64,000 nucleotides of DNA from Fodinibacter sp963707895 (GTDB lineage: Bacteria > Actinomycetota > Actinomycetes > Actinomycetales > Dermatophilaceae). A model generated the notes under the pieces. The model worked only from the letters and a program-made list of their open reading frames with translations, ran no database searches and was not told the DNA's origin. Positions 15,863 to 23,848 of this stretch are shown one piece after another. Where the stretch lies: positions 62,001 through 126,000 of the forward strand of contig CAVPRS010000001.1 of NCBI GenBank assembly GCA_963707895.1, written 5' to 3'. Numbering within the stretch: the stretch's first letter is position 1; each line of letters starts with the position of its first letter. Both the position numbers and the translations under genes were made by a program.

Positions 15863-17475
15863 CCCGCGCCCACCGGCTCTGCGTCGGTCTGGCGCTCGGC
15901 CTGCTGCTGCTGGTCGGCCTGTCCGCCCCGAACGCCGCCCAGCCCGACCTCGCCCCGCCCGGCTGGGTCATCGGCCCGCGCCTGCCGCTCACCCTGGGGC
16001 CGGCGGCGGTCACCGCGACGCTGTGGACGGCGTACCTGCTCGGTGGGGTGGCTGTGTACCTCGGCCTGCGCGGCCGCGTCGAGGCCCTGCGCAGCTGGCT
16101 GGCTCCGGGCGTCATCGCCCTGGTCGCCCTGCTGAGTGCGCCGTTCGGGTCGGCCGACCACGTCAACTACCTCGCCTACGGCCGGATCCTCGTGCAGGGC
16201 GGCAACCCCTGGGTCGACGCGCCGATCAGCTGGGCCGGCGGGCTCGACCCGGTGACCAGCCGGGTCGAGGCGCCGTGGACCACCGAGCCGAGCGTCTACG
16301 GGCCGTTCGGCACGCTGCTGCACGGCCTGTCGGCCTGGGTCGGTGGCGGCTCGCTGCGCCAGGGCGTGTGGGTGTGGCAGCTGCTGGTCGTGCTCTCGTG
16401 GCTCGCCGTGCGGGCGCTGCTGCGGGCCGCGCTCGACACCGACCTGCACGGCCGGGTCGACGTGCTCTGGACGCTCAACCCGCTCGTCGTCGGCATCGGC
16501 GTCCTCGGGGCGCACATCGACACGGTCGCGTCTGCGCTGGCGCTCGCCGCGGTCGTGGTGGCCGCGCTCCGGCCGGGGTGGGTGGGGGCGGCGCTCGCCG
16601 GTGGCTGCGTCGCCCTGGCCGGTTCGACGAAGTTCACGTATGCCGTGGTGGGCGTCGCCATCGTGGCCGCGTGGTGGGTGGTCGGTCACCGCGCGGGGGC
16701 CCTGGCCCGGCTCGTCGGGGCGCTGGTGGGCGCCTTCGTCGTGGTCGCCGGGGCGCTCCAGCTCTGGGCCGGGCCACACGTCTACGACCAGCTGCTGCGC
16801 TCGCGCTCGGCGGTGTCCCTCGCGACCCCGTGGCGACCGCTGCTCGAGTGGGGACGCGACGCCCTGGGCAACGGCACCACGCGGGCCCTGATCAGCGGCG
16901 CGGCGATGTTGCTGGCCGTGCTGCTCGCCTGGTGCCTGCTGCGGATCAGCCGCCCCGCCGTCCCAGCTTTCCCGCCCGATCCCGGAACCTTCACGTTCGC
17001 ACCGGAACCGAACCCCCGCGAAGGTGAAGGTTCCGGTGTCGAGCATGCCCTCGACCCGCCACCCGAGGATGCCGTCGGCCCGACATCCGCGGATGCCGTC
17101 GCCCCGCCACCCACCTTCGCGGCCGTCGCGCTCTGGGTCACCGCGTGCCTGGCCCTGGCCTACTCCCTGGCCGCGCCCTACTCGCTGCCCTGGTACGACC
17201 TGCTCGTCTGGTGCGCCCTGCCCGCGGTGCTGCCCGGCCTGGTCGACCTCGTGGCGCTGGTGCGCCTGGTCGCGCTCGCCGTCGCCTACGTGCCCGGACG
17301 GGTGCTCGGCATGACGCCGGCGGTCGAGGACCTCACGCTGGGGGTGCGGCGGGGCGTCATCCCGTGGGTGGGGCTGGCGCTCTGGGTGGTCGTCATCGGC
17401 GCCGGCGTGCGGAGCGGGTCTGCGCGACGGCGCGGGCCTCGTCGAGCAGGTACGACACCGACACCGACACGATGA
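15847..17475 (+). CDS. GT-C integral membrane glycosyltransferase (MptA/MptB-like), with an internal repeat insertion
   Basis: 542 residues with about 12 membrane spans. Family signs are the acidic luminal loop after span 2 (SADHVNYLAYGRILVQGGNP, WTTEPSVYGPFGTLLHGLSA) and LWTLNPLVVGIGVLGAHIDT, as in polyprenyl-phosphomannose-dependent mannosyltransferases. The GTG start lies inside the end of the GT2 gene (16-bp overlap), implying coupling. Residues ~376-420 (PPDPGTFTFAPEPNPREGEG and a Pro/Asp-rich stretch) are encoded by a copy of palindromic repeat family C and fall in a loop between membrane spans. The 3' end overlaps the convergent gene by 83 bp, which is unusually long. Acceptor and sugar not determinable. 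Confidence 0.8.
   Translation: MAPGLTRAHRLCVGLALGLLLLVGLSAPNAAQPDLAPPGWVIGPRLPLTLGPAAVTATLWTAYLLGGVAVYLGLRGRVEALRSWLAPGVIALVALLSAPFGSADHVNYLAYGRILVQGGNPWVDAPISWAGGLDPVTSRVEAPWTTEPSVYGPFGTLLHGLSAWVGGGSLRQGVWVWQLLVVLSWLAVRALLRAALDTDLHGRVDVLWTLNPLVVGIGVLGAHIDTVASALALAAVVVAALRPGWVGAALAGGCVALAGSTKFTYAVVGVAIVAAWWVVGHRAGALARLVGALVGAFVVVAGALQLWAGPHVYDQLLRSRSAVSLATPWRPLLEWGRDALGNGTTRALISGAAMLLAVLLAWCLLRISRPAVPAFPPDPGTFTFAPEPNPREGEGSGVEHALDPPPEDAVGPTSADAVAPPPTFAAVALWVTACLALAYSLAAPYSLPWYDLLVWCALPAVLPGLVDLVALVRLVALAVAYVPGRVLGMTPAVEDLTLGVRRGVIPWVGLALWVVVIGAGVRSGSARRRGPRRAGTTPTPTR
16962..17036. repeat. Palindromic repeat, family C copy 2 (inside a coding region)
   Basis: Arms of 19 bp at 16982-17000 and 17018-17036 (CCGGAACCTTCACGTTCGC against its complement, one mismatch) enclose a 17-nt loop. 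The flank CTTTCCCGCCCGATCCCGG matches the tail of the 11.6 kb copy in inverse orientation. It stays in frame and adds a Pro/Gly-rich segment to the membrane glycosyltransferase. Confidence 0.8.
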
Positions 17476-19573
17476 GCGGCACCGCGAGCGTGGCTCCGAC
17501 GGCGGGGATCGCCACACCGGAGTCGTTGATCAGGAAGCCGATGGTCAACGTCACGAGCAGCGCGATGAGGCCGGCCCGCAGCGTGGGCGCCTGGTCGTAG
17601 GAGCGCTGCATGGCCCGCGACCCCCACGAGGTGGGCCGGGCGAGCACGTAGATGACGAACAGCAGCGCGGCCGGCACGAGCAGGGTGAGCGGCGCGTTGC
17701 CGAGCAGGATGTCGATGTTCTGCTGGCCCTTGCGCACGACGATGTCGAGCGCGTTGCCGTCGATGATGGCCTGCACGAAGCGACCCAGGTGGCTGCGCGA
17801 GGGTGCCGGGCGCAGCCAGTCGGCCCCGGCGACCACGAAGAACAGGGCGACCACCCCGACCACGAGGAGGACCAGGCGCTTCCAGGTGAGCTTCAGGCCG
17901 AGCACCGCGAGGATCAGGTAGACCAGCCCCGGCACCAGGGCCGGCGGCCCGCCGCCGTCGGCGCCCCAGAACGGCATCGCGTCGACGACGACCGCGAACC
18001 CGCCGATCAGTGCGACCGCCACCGCGGCGGCCCGCTGCCGCCCGGCGCTGACGAGGATCGACGACACCGCGGTGCAGAGCAGGATCGTGGCCGTCGCGAA
18101 CAGTGCGAAGGTCGGGTTGCCCATGCCGTAGTAGCGGCCACCGACCACGGGCTGCAGGCCCATGAGGGACGACAGCTGCAGCCTCGACCCGGTCATCACG
18201 TCGACCGCGAGCACGATCATCGTCGTGGCCGAGACGAACGCCATCGGCCCGAGCGCCCAGCGCCCCCACGGCCCGCGCAGGGCCGCCGTGGCGATGATCG
18301 CCACGAACAGCCCGACGGCCGCGACCACCGAGATCATGTCGACCGGGAAGCGCCACCAGGGGAGCAGGTTGGCGAGGAAGGTCGAGACCGGCACGGATGC
18401 CGCGGCCACCGAGATCACGCGCACGCGCGACAGCGTCCGGACCCGGGTGCGCTCGTTCCCCAGCCGGCCCTTGTAGACGAGCAGGACGAGCAGGTAGATC
18501 GCGATCTGGCCGTAGGCGAACACGGTGAAGAACGGCTCGACGAGGTCGTGCACGTCGTGGCTGGCCTCGTCGTAGTCGGCGAGGTAGGTCAGCCGGGCCT
18601 CGGCACGTCGCTCGGAGTTGTCGGGCGCGGGGTCGCTCGTGAGCGGCGCGCCCGACACGGCATCCGGCACCGGCAGGCCGACGACCGAGAGCACGGTCGC
18701 GGTGACGTCGGGCGCCTGGGCGAGGCCCTTCTGCTTCGTCGAGTGCGACACCAGCACGCCGGGCCCGAAGTGCGGGCCGCGCGCGACGACCAGGCGCAGT
18801 CGCTCGCTGATGCCCGCATCCGAGAGGGAGGCCACCACGTAGTCGGCGCCGTTCGGCCCGGCCTCGATGACCTGGCCGATCCGGGCGTCGATCTCGCGCA
18901 GCTGGGCCTCGCGCGTCGCGTCGGTCGGCTCACCCTGGGCGACGTCGCCGGGATCTCGCAACGAGCCGACGTCGACCAGCGTGATCGGGCAGGCGTTGAG
19001 GTCCTCGAGCATCTGCTGGTCGGACCATTCGGAGTACTGCTCGATGCGCCCGTCGCGCCGGGCGCCACCCACCGCCGCGAACGGCGAGACCGCCTTGACG
19101 CACATCGTGCCGGCCGCCGCGGTGTCGCCGAGCAGGCCGAGCCGGGAGTCGAAGCGCTCCTGCGAGGCCGCCGCGAGGTAGCTGGGCCACTGCAGCACCG
19201 ACCCGTTGACCACGGCCGGGTCGTTCGGGCAGGGCCGGTTGGAGGGGTCGCGTTCGTCCCCGCTGCGCGGGGCGGCGGCCCGGGCGCCGGCCGAGACCCC
19301 GAGCCAGCCGTCGATGGGGCAGGTGTTGGAGTAGACCGAGCGCACCGAGAGGGCCGCCGACGAACCGTCGCGCAGCAGCATCCACAGGTTGGGGGTGGTC
19401 TCCTGGTCGACGTCGGACCAGCCGATGCCGCCGGTGCCGACCAGCACCACGGCGCCCGCGGGGTCGGCCACGACGCTCGAGCCGATCGTCCCGGCCCACG
19501 CGGTGGCGCCGAGGAAGAGTCCCGTGACCACGGTCGCCAAGGCGACCGTGACGGCAAGGGCTCGGCGCAGCAC
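17393..19573 (-). CDS. Large membrane protein with alkaline-phosphatase-like N-terminal domain
   Basis: 726 residues. An N-terminal signal anchor (ALAVTVALATVVTGLFLGA) is followed by an extracellular domain to ~345 with an alkaline phosphatase/sulfatase-like layout (VVLVGTGGIGWSDV, TPNLWMLLRDGSSAALSVRS, ARGPHFGPGVLVSHSTKQKG). Then come about 12 membrane spans (~365-710). This architecture is a conserved actinobacterial family of unknown function found near cell-wall glycosyltransferases, consistent with the neighbours. Clear metal ligands of true phosphatases were not all identified, so catalysis is uncertain. It converges on the GT-C gene with an 83-bp overlap. Confidence 0.75.
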   Translation of the reverse strand: MLRRALAVTVALATVVTGLFLGATAWAGTIGSSVVADPAGAVVLVGTGGIGWSDVDQETTPNLWMLLRDGSSAALSVRSVYSNTCPIDGWLGVSAGARAAAPRSGDERDPSNRPCPNDPAVVNGSVLQWPSYLAAASQERFDSRLGLLGDTAAAGTMCVKAVSPFAAVGGARRDGRIEQYSEWSDQQMLEDLNACPITLVDVGSLRDPGDVAQGEPTDATREAQLREIDARIGQVIEAGPNGADYVVASLSDAGISERLRLVVARGPHFGPGVLVSHSTKQKGLAQAPDVTATVLSVVGLPVPDAVSGAPLTSDPAPDNSERRAEARLTYLADYDEASHDVHDLVEPFFTVFAYGQIAIYLLVLLVYKGRLGNERTRVRTLSRVRVISVAAASVPVSTFLANLLPWWRFPVDMISVVAAVGLFVAIIATAALRGPWGRWALGPMAFVSATTMIVLAVDVMTGSRLQLSSLMGLQPVVGGRYYGMGNPTFALFATATILLCTAVSSILVSAGRQRAAAVAVALIGGFAVVVDAMPFWGADGGGPPALVPGLVYLILAVLGLKLTWKRLVLLVVGVVALFFVVAGADWLRPAPSRSHLGRFVQAIIDGNALDIVVRKGQQNIDILLGNAPLTLLVPAALLFVIYVLARPTSWGSRAMQRSYDQAPTLRAGLIALLVTLTIGFLINDSGVAIPAVGATLAVPLIVSVSVSYLLDEARAVAQTRSARRRR

Positions 19574-19680
19574 GGGGCAAGGTTACGGGTCGGTAGCCTC
19601 GCCGCCCGAATCAGCCGACACTCAGGCTTCGTGCAGGATGCCGTGCGGCCACGTGGCACCGGACCCCCGACAATGGTGCC

Positions 19681-20949
19681 GTGACCACGACCGCCGACCG
19701 CACCGTCCCGCGCCACCGGTGGCTCCTGGCCGTGCTGGTCATCGCGCTGGCGGCCGTTCCTGTCGTGCTGCGCTACCTCGTGTTCTGGCCGCTCGACCAG
19801 TGGCAGGTCGATGTCGAGGTCTACCGCGAGGCCGGTGTCTCGATCCTCACCGGGCGCCCGGTCTACGCCGCGCTCACCGAGGCCCCGCAGCTGCTCCCGT
19901 TCACCTACCCGCCGTTCGCGGCCGTGCTCGCGATTCCCCTGGCGATGATGCCGTTCGGTGTCGCCGGGTGGCTCTGGACCGGGCTGCAGGTGCTCGCGAC
20001 CACGGCGATCGTCTGGTACGCCGGCTACCGGCTCATCCACCGCACCGGCGCCTGGGTGCCCCTCACCCTGGCCCTGCTCACGGCTCCCATGCTCTGGCTG
20101 CACCCGGTGAGCGACGGCATCAGGTTCGGTCAGGTCAACGCCTTCATGGTGCTCGCGTGCCTCATGGACCTGCGCGAGCCGCGTCCCCGCATCGTGAGGT
20201 GGGTGCCGCGAGGGGTGCTCGTGGGGCTCGCCATGGCGGTCAAGCTCACCCCCGGCGTGTTCGTCGTGCACTTCCTGGTCACCAAGCGGTGGAGGGAGGC
20301 GGCGACCGCGGTCGGCACGGCCGTCGCCGTCACGCTCGGCGCCTGGGTGCTGCTGCCGCAGGCCTCGTTCGCGTTCTGGGGCGGCGCGCTGCAGGACCCC
20401 GCCCGCCTCGGCCCGAACATGGGCACCTCGAACCAGTCGATCCGCGGGTTCCTGCTGCGCGTCGGACCCGAGGGGGCGACGGGCACCGTGCTGTGGCTGC
20501 TCTGTGTCGCGCTGGTCGGCGGCTTCGGCTTCTGGCTGGCGCGCCGCCTCTACCTGCAGGGCGACTCGATCGGCGAGGTCGCCGCGGTCGGCCTGATGGC
20601 CTGCCTGCTCTCACCCGTGGCGTGGATCCACCACTTCCACTGGGTCGTCGTCGTCATCTTCGCCCTGCTCGGCGCCGACCCGCTGCGCGACCGACGCCGC
20701 CTGTGGGCCGGGCTCGGGGTCACGGCGTTCTTCCTGTGCCGGCTGCCCTGGTGGGGGATCTCCTGGCTCAACCACCGCGACTGGCCCGAGCTGCCGGGTC
20801 GGGTGCTGCAGAACGCCGACGTGTTCGGCGCGCTCGCAGCGCTCGTGCTGCTCTGGTGGGTCACCCGGCCGCGGCCCGACGACGGTGTCGACAGGGCCGA
20901 TGGCGACACCGACCGTCAGAGCACGCCGACGATCTCGAGCCCCGTGTAG
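19681..20949 (+). CDS. Glycosyltransferase 87 family membrane protein (PimE-like)
   Basis: 422 residues with about ten membrane spans. GT87 features include the luminal loop PLDQWQVDVEVYREAGVSIL, the YPPFAAVLAIPLAMMP segment, and DGIRFGQVNAFMVLACLMDL followed by VGLAMAVKLTPGVFVVHFL. The family moves mannose or arabinose from polyprenyl phosphate onto outer glycolipids such as PIMs. Donor and acceptor here are unknown. GTG start with a GACAAT box 6 nt upstream. It converges on the GDT1 gene with 34 bp of overlap. Confidence 0.85.
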   Translation: MTTTADRTVPRHRWLLAVLVIALAAVPVVLRYLVFWPLDQWQVDVEVYREAGVSILTGRPVYAALTEAPQLLPFTYPPFAAVLAIPLAMMPFGVAGWLWTGLQVLATTAIVWYAGYRLIHRTGAWVPLTLALLTAPMLWLHPVSDGIRFGQVNAFMVLACLMDLREPRPRIVRWVPRGVLVGLAMAVKLTPGVFVVHFLVTKRWREAATAVGTAVAVTLGAWVLLPQASFAFWGGALQDPARLGPNMGTSNQSIRGFLLRVGPEGATGTVLWLLCVALVGGFGFWLARRLYLQGDSIGEVAAVGLMACLLSPVAWIHHFHWVVVVIFALLGADPLRDRRRLWAGLGVTAFFLCRLPWWGISWLNHRDWPELPGRVLQNADVFGALAALVLLWWVTRPRPDDGVDRADGDTDRQSTPTISSPV

Positions 20950-21530
20950 GCGGCGAGCACCAGGCAGACGCCCCCGCCGATCCGGCGCAGCGTCGACAGC
21001 CGCATCTTCGTGAGGAGCGTGCGCCCCAGGGCAGCCGCGAGCCCGGAGACGACGAGGAGTGCGAGCCAGGCCCCCACGAACACCGACAGCGGGTCGTCGT
21101 AGCGCACGACGAGCGATGCCGTGAGGATCTGCGACAGGTCGCCCCACTCGGCGAGGAAGAGCACCGTGAAGCTCAACGTCACCACCCGCCACCCGACGAC
21201 CTGGCCCGCGGCCTTGGCCCCGAACTCGGCCTCGGTCTCGACCTCCTCCTCGTCGGCCTTCCCGGCGCCGCGCAGCAGCAGGATGCCGCCGAGCAGGAAC
21301 ATCAGGCAGGCGACGGCCTCGACCAGCGTTCGCGGCAGGCGGGAGATGAGGCCACCGGCCAGCACCGCCACCGTGGTCTGCACGAGGAACGCCAGCGAGA
21401 CGCCGACCCAGACGAGCAGGGGGCGCCACCGGGTCGACATGACCAGCGTCGCGATGAAGGTCTTGTCGGGCAGCTCGACCAGGAAGATCGTGCCGAAGAC
21501 GACGGCGGCGGTCGCGAGGTCGAGTCCCAC
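20916..21530 (-). CDS. TMEM165/GDT1 family cation transporter
   Basis: 204 residues, six membrane spans in two halves. Both signature motifs of the family are present: ELPDKTF (Glu19-Asp22-Lys23-Thr24) in the first half and EWGDLSQIL in the second, separated by an acidic loop (KADEEEVETEAEFG). Bacterial relatives export Mn2+ or exchange Ca2+/Mn2+ for protons. GTG 21530 is chosen because a TAGGGT box ends exactly 7 nt upstream; GTG 21539 would overlap that box. A repeat-rich gap lies upstream. Confidence 0.88.
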   Translation of the reverse strand: MGLDLATAAVVFGTIFLVELPDKTFIATLVMSTRWRPLLVWVGVSLAFLVQTTVAVLAGGLISRLPRTLVEAVACLMFLLGGILLLRGAGKADEEEVETEAEFGAKAAGQVVGWRVVTLSFTVLFLAEWGDLSQILTASLVVRYDDPLSVFVGAWLALLVVSGLAAALGRTLLTKMRLSTLRRIGGGVCLVLAAYTGLEIVGVL

Positions 21531-21537
21531 GGCATCC

Positions 21538-21543
21538 ACCCTA
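21538..21543 (-). promoter_or_regulatory. -10 box of a leaderless promoter (TAGGGT)
   Basis: TAGGGT on the minus strand ends 7 nt before GTG 21530 of the GDT1 gene and decides between two possible starts. Confidence 0.5.
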
Positions 21544-21659
21544 GGCAGCAGACCGGATGACGCGCGCACCGGTCCGCGACAGTGGCCCGCATCGCCGCCC
21601 GACTCCCGTTCGGACTCCTGCTCCACCTGTTCCGCCTCCATCTGGCGCTCTCGCAGCGA

Positions 21660-21707
21660 GCTACCGCCTGGTAGGTGCACCAATGGCGTCACCTACCAGG
21701 CGGTAGC
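21660..21707. repeat. Palindromic repeat, family B copy 1
   Basis: Perfect 18-bp arms (GCTACCGCCTGGTAGGTG and its complement) enclose a 12-nt loop. The right arm plus 11 following bases recurs exactly at 21781-21809. Confidence 0.88.
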
Positions 21708-21761
21708 CGACGCAGGGTTCTGGCCCAGAGGCCGGGGCAACCCGACGCGAGCTACAGCGTC

Positions 21762-21809
21762 GTAGGTGCACCGAACGCTGCACCTACCAGGCGGTAGCCG
21801 ACGCAGGGT
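21762..21809. repeat. Palindromic repeat, family B copy 2 (partial)
   Basis: A 29-bp stretch at 21781-21809 is identical to 21690-21718. Its left arm is shortened to GTAGGTGCA pairing with TGCACCTAC around an 8-nt loop, so this looks like a rearranged or degenerated second copy. Confidence 0.8.
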
Positions 21810-21821
21810 GCTCGCCCCGCC

Positions 21822-21873
21822 CGAGTTGGGTGCTGAGGTGGTCGCCAGGGCAGCCACCTCAGCACCCAACTCG
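21822..21873. repeat. Palindromic repeat, family A copy 2
   Basis: Perfect 20-bp arms (CGAGTTGGGTGCTGAGGTGG and its complement) enclose a 12-nt loop. It is the inverse of the degenerate element at 2287-2332. Confidence 0.88.
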
Positions 21874-21918
21874 AGGAAGGGTCCGTGGAATGGTCGACGG
21901 GCGTCGCACGCCACGGCC

Positions 21919-21924
21919 TAGCCT
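21919..21924 (+). promoter_or_regulatory. -10 box of a leaderless promoter (TAGCCT)
   Basis: TAGCCT ends 8 nt before GTG 21933 and supports that start for the DUF4446 gene. Confidence 0.45.
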
Positions 21925-21932
21925 GTCGGCAC

Positions 21933-22368
21933 GTGTTCGGTTGCTGCCGCACGCCGGCCGAGGTGGTGGTGCTCGCGATCCCGTTCGTGGTCGTGCTGCT
22001 CCTCGTGTTCGGAGCTCGTCGTGCTGCTGCGGCGCTCGGCCGACGTGCGGCGCCGGCTCACCGCCCTCGAGCAGCACCGGCCGGCCGGTGACGCCGACCT
22101 CGCGTCACTGCGCGCCGACCTGGGCCAGGCCCTGCGGCACGTGGCCGTGGTGCGCTACGACGCGTTCGGCGACATGGGGGGCCGGCTGAGCTTCAGTGCC
22201 GCCGTCATCGACGACCACGGCGACGGCCTGGTGTTCAGCTCGATCCACGCGCGGGGCGAGTCGCGCACCTACGCCAAGGGCGTCGTCGGTGGCACCTCCG
22301 ACGCCACCCTCACCCCCGAGGAGCAGCAGGCCCTGGCCGCTGCCCGCACCGGCAAGGAGACCTCGTGA
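21933..22368 (+). pseudogene. DUF4446 family protein, probable frameshift near its start
   Basis: The body (LRADLGQALRHVAVVRYDAF, DMGGRLSFSAAVIDDHGDGL, FSSIHARGESRTYAKGV, TLTPEEQQAL) is DUF4446, a family with one N-terminal membrane span. From GTG 21933 a suitable span is read (AEVVVLAIPFVVVLLLVFG). It lies in a different frame from the body, which opens at about 22018 (VLLRRSADVRRRLTALEQH). One extra base near 22005-22018 would explain this. Otherwise the gene starts at GTG 22021 without a membrane anchor. Its TGA overlaps the pheA start by four bases. Confidence 0.65.
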
Positions 22369-23291
22369 CCCGCTACGGCTACCTCGGACCCGAGGGCACC
22401 TTCACCTCGATGGCGCTCGACGCCTGGCAGCCGGCCGGGGAGGGCGAGCGCACGGCCTACGGGTCGGTCGACGCGGCGCTGACCGCTCTTCGCGGCGGCG
22501 ACATCGACGGCGCGATGGTGCCGATCGAGAACTCCGTCGAGGGAGGCGTCTCGGCCACCCTCGACGCCCTCGCCAGCGGCGACCCGCTCGTCGTGACCGG
22601 TGAGGTGCTCGTGCCGATCACCTTCGTGCTCGCCGCCCGTCCCGGCACGACGCTCGCCGACCTGCGCGCGGTCGGCACCCACTCCCACGCGTGGGCCCAG
22701 GTGCGCGGTTGGATGGGCGAGCACCTGCCGGATGCCGTGTACGTCCCGACCCTCTCGACCGCCGCCGCGGCCGAGGGCCTCGAGCGGGGGCCGCAGAGCT
22801 ACGAGGCGGCCGTGTGCGCCCCGGCCGCCGCCCGGCTGCACGGGCTCGAGGTGCTCGCCGACGGCATCGGCGACATGCAGGCGGCGGTGACCCGGTTCGT
22901 GCTCGTCGCCCGGCCCGGCGTCCTGCCCGAGCCGACCGGCGCCGACAAGACGACGGTGGTGCTCTTCCAGCGCGACGACCACGCCGGTGGGCTGCTCGCG
23001 CTGCTCGAGCAGTTCGCGGCCCGCGGCATCAACATGACCCGGCTCGAGTCCCGCCCGACCAAGGAGTCGATGGGCGCCTACTGCTTCTCGATCGACCTCG
23101 AGGGCCACGTGCTCGACGAGCGGGTCGGCGAGGCGCTGATGGGGCTGCGCCGGATCTGCGCCGAGGTGCGCTTCCTCGGGTCCTACCCCCGGGCCGACCG
23201 GCAGCGGGCGAGCATCGCGCCACTCACGAGCGACACCGACTTCACGGCAGCGCGCTCCTGGCTCGAGGGGATCCGCTCAGGCCGCAGCTAG
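22365..23291 (+). CDS. pheA: Prephenate dehydratase
   Basis: Converts prephenate to phenylpyruvate in phenylalanine synthesis. The catalytic domain starts immediately (YLGPEGTFTSMAL), with PIENSVEGGVSATLD and the catalytic VTRFVLVAR (Thr-Arg-Phe). A C-terminal ACT domain (GLLALLEQFAARGINMTRLE then SRPTKESMGAYCFSID) carries the ESRP motif for phenylalanine feedback. 308 residues, monofunctional, normal length. GTG start in a GTGA overlap with the DUF4446 gene. Confidence 0.95.
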   Translation: MTRYGYLGPEGTFTSMALDAWQPAGEGERTAYGSVDAALTALRGGDIDGAMVPIENSVEGGVSATLDALASGDPLVVTGEVLVPITFVLAARPGTTLADLRAVGTHSHAWAQVRGWMGEHLPDAVYVPTLSTAAAAEGLERGPQSYEAAVCAPAAARLHGLEVLADGIGDMQAAVTRFVLVARPGVLPEPTGADKTTVVLFQRDDHAGGLLALLEQFAARGINMTRLESRPTKESMGAYCFSIDLEGHVLDERVGEALMGLRRICAEVRFLGSYPRADRQRASIAPLTSDTDFTAARSWLEGIRSGRS

Positions 23292-23848
23292 CTCGCCGGG
23301 ACGGTGGCGGTGCCGTCACGCCATCCCTCGCGCTCCAGACCGAGCCACCACCGCTCGTCCTCGCCCCAGTGCAGGGCCAGGTAGGGCCCGGACAGCTCGA
23401 GCCGCGGACGGCTGTCGAGCATCTCGGTCACCCAGCGCTCCTGCTCCATGAGTGCCGGCTCGCACGCCATCCGGGTCGACATGAGGGGGCCGGTGACGAG
23501 CACGCTGTCCTCGACCGAGGCAGGCCCGCGCACGCCGTTGCAGCCGGTCTCGGCCGCGACCCGGCCGTCGGCCGAGAACTCCAGCCGCACCGTGCCCTGC
23601 ACCGGCGCGGGGGCGGAGCCGTCGTTGACGACCACCCAGGCGGGTCCGGCGAGGGTTCCGAGGTCGTCGACCGGCACCGAGCCGTTGGCGGAGTCGTCGC
23701 CGCGGTCCCACACCGAACCGACGAGGACTCCCAGCGCGACGAAGGCGATGACGGCCCCCACGGCCAGGGCGGTGCTCGTGGCACTCACCTGGCGCGGGCT
23801 CGCCACCGCCGTCACGGGGTTCTCCCCGGCTTCGTCCGTCGGGGTCAT
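23288..23848 (-). CDS. META domain protein with N-terminal membrane anchor
   Basis: 186 residues. One membrane span at ~25-45 (ALAVGAVIAFVALGVLVGSV) is followed by an external domain with the META/HslJ signature (LEFSADGRVAAETGCNGVRG) and conserved Cys residues (TGCNG, MACEPALMEQE) likely to form a disulfide. META proteins are secreted or periplasmic and linked to stress or drug tolerance; mechanism unknown. Converges with pheA (4-bp overlap). It lies downstream of and coupled (ATGA) to the acyltransferase gene. Confidence 0.75.
   Translation of the reverse strand: MTPTDEAGENPVTAVASPRQVSATSTALAVGAVIAFVALGVLVGSVWDRGDDSANGSVPVDDLGTLAGPAWVVVNDGSAPAPVQGTVRLEFSADGRVAAETGCNGVRGPASVEDSVLVTGPLMSTRMACEPALMEQERWVTEMLDSRPRLELSGPYLALHWGEDERWWLGLEREGWRDGTATVPAS

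Larger units (their letters stand above)
21544..21918. other. Gene-free divergent gap filled with palindromic repeats
   Basis: About 375 bp between the GDT1 gene (leftward) and DUF4446 gene (rightward). It has no plausible coding frame. It contains two tandem family B palindromes (21660-21809) and the best family A palindrome (21822-21873). Since both neighbours point away, these hairpins are not ordinary terminators. Confidence 0.8.

Noticed and set aside
21660..21873. Closely spaced repeats that could be a small CRISPR array
   Set aside because: The repeats are long palindromes of two different families with no regular spacers, and no cas genes are nearby.
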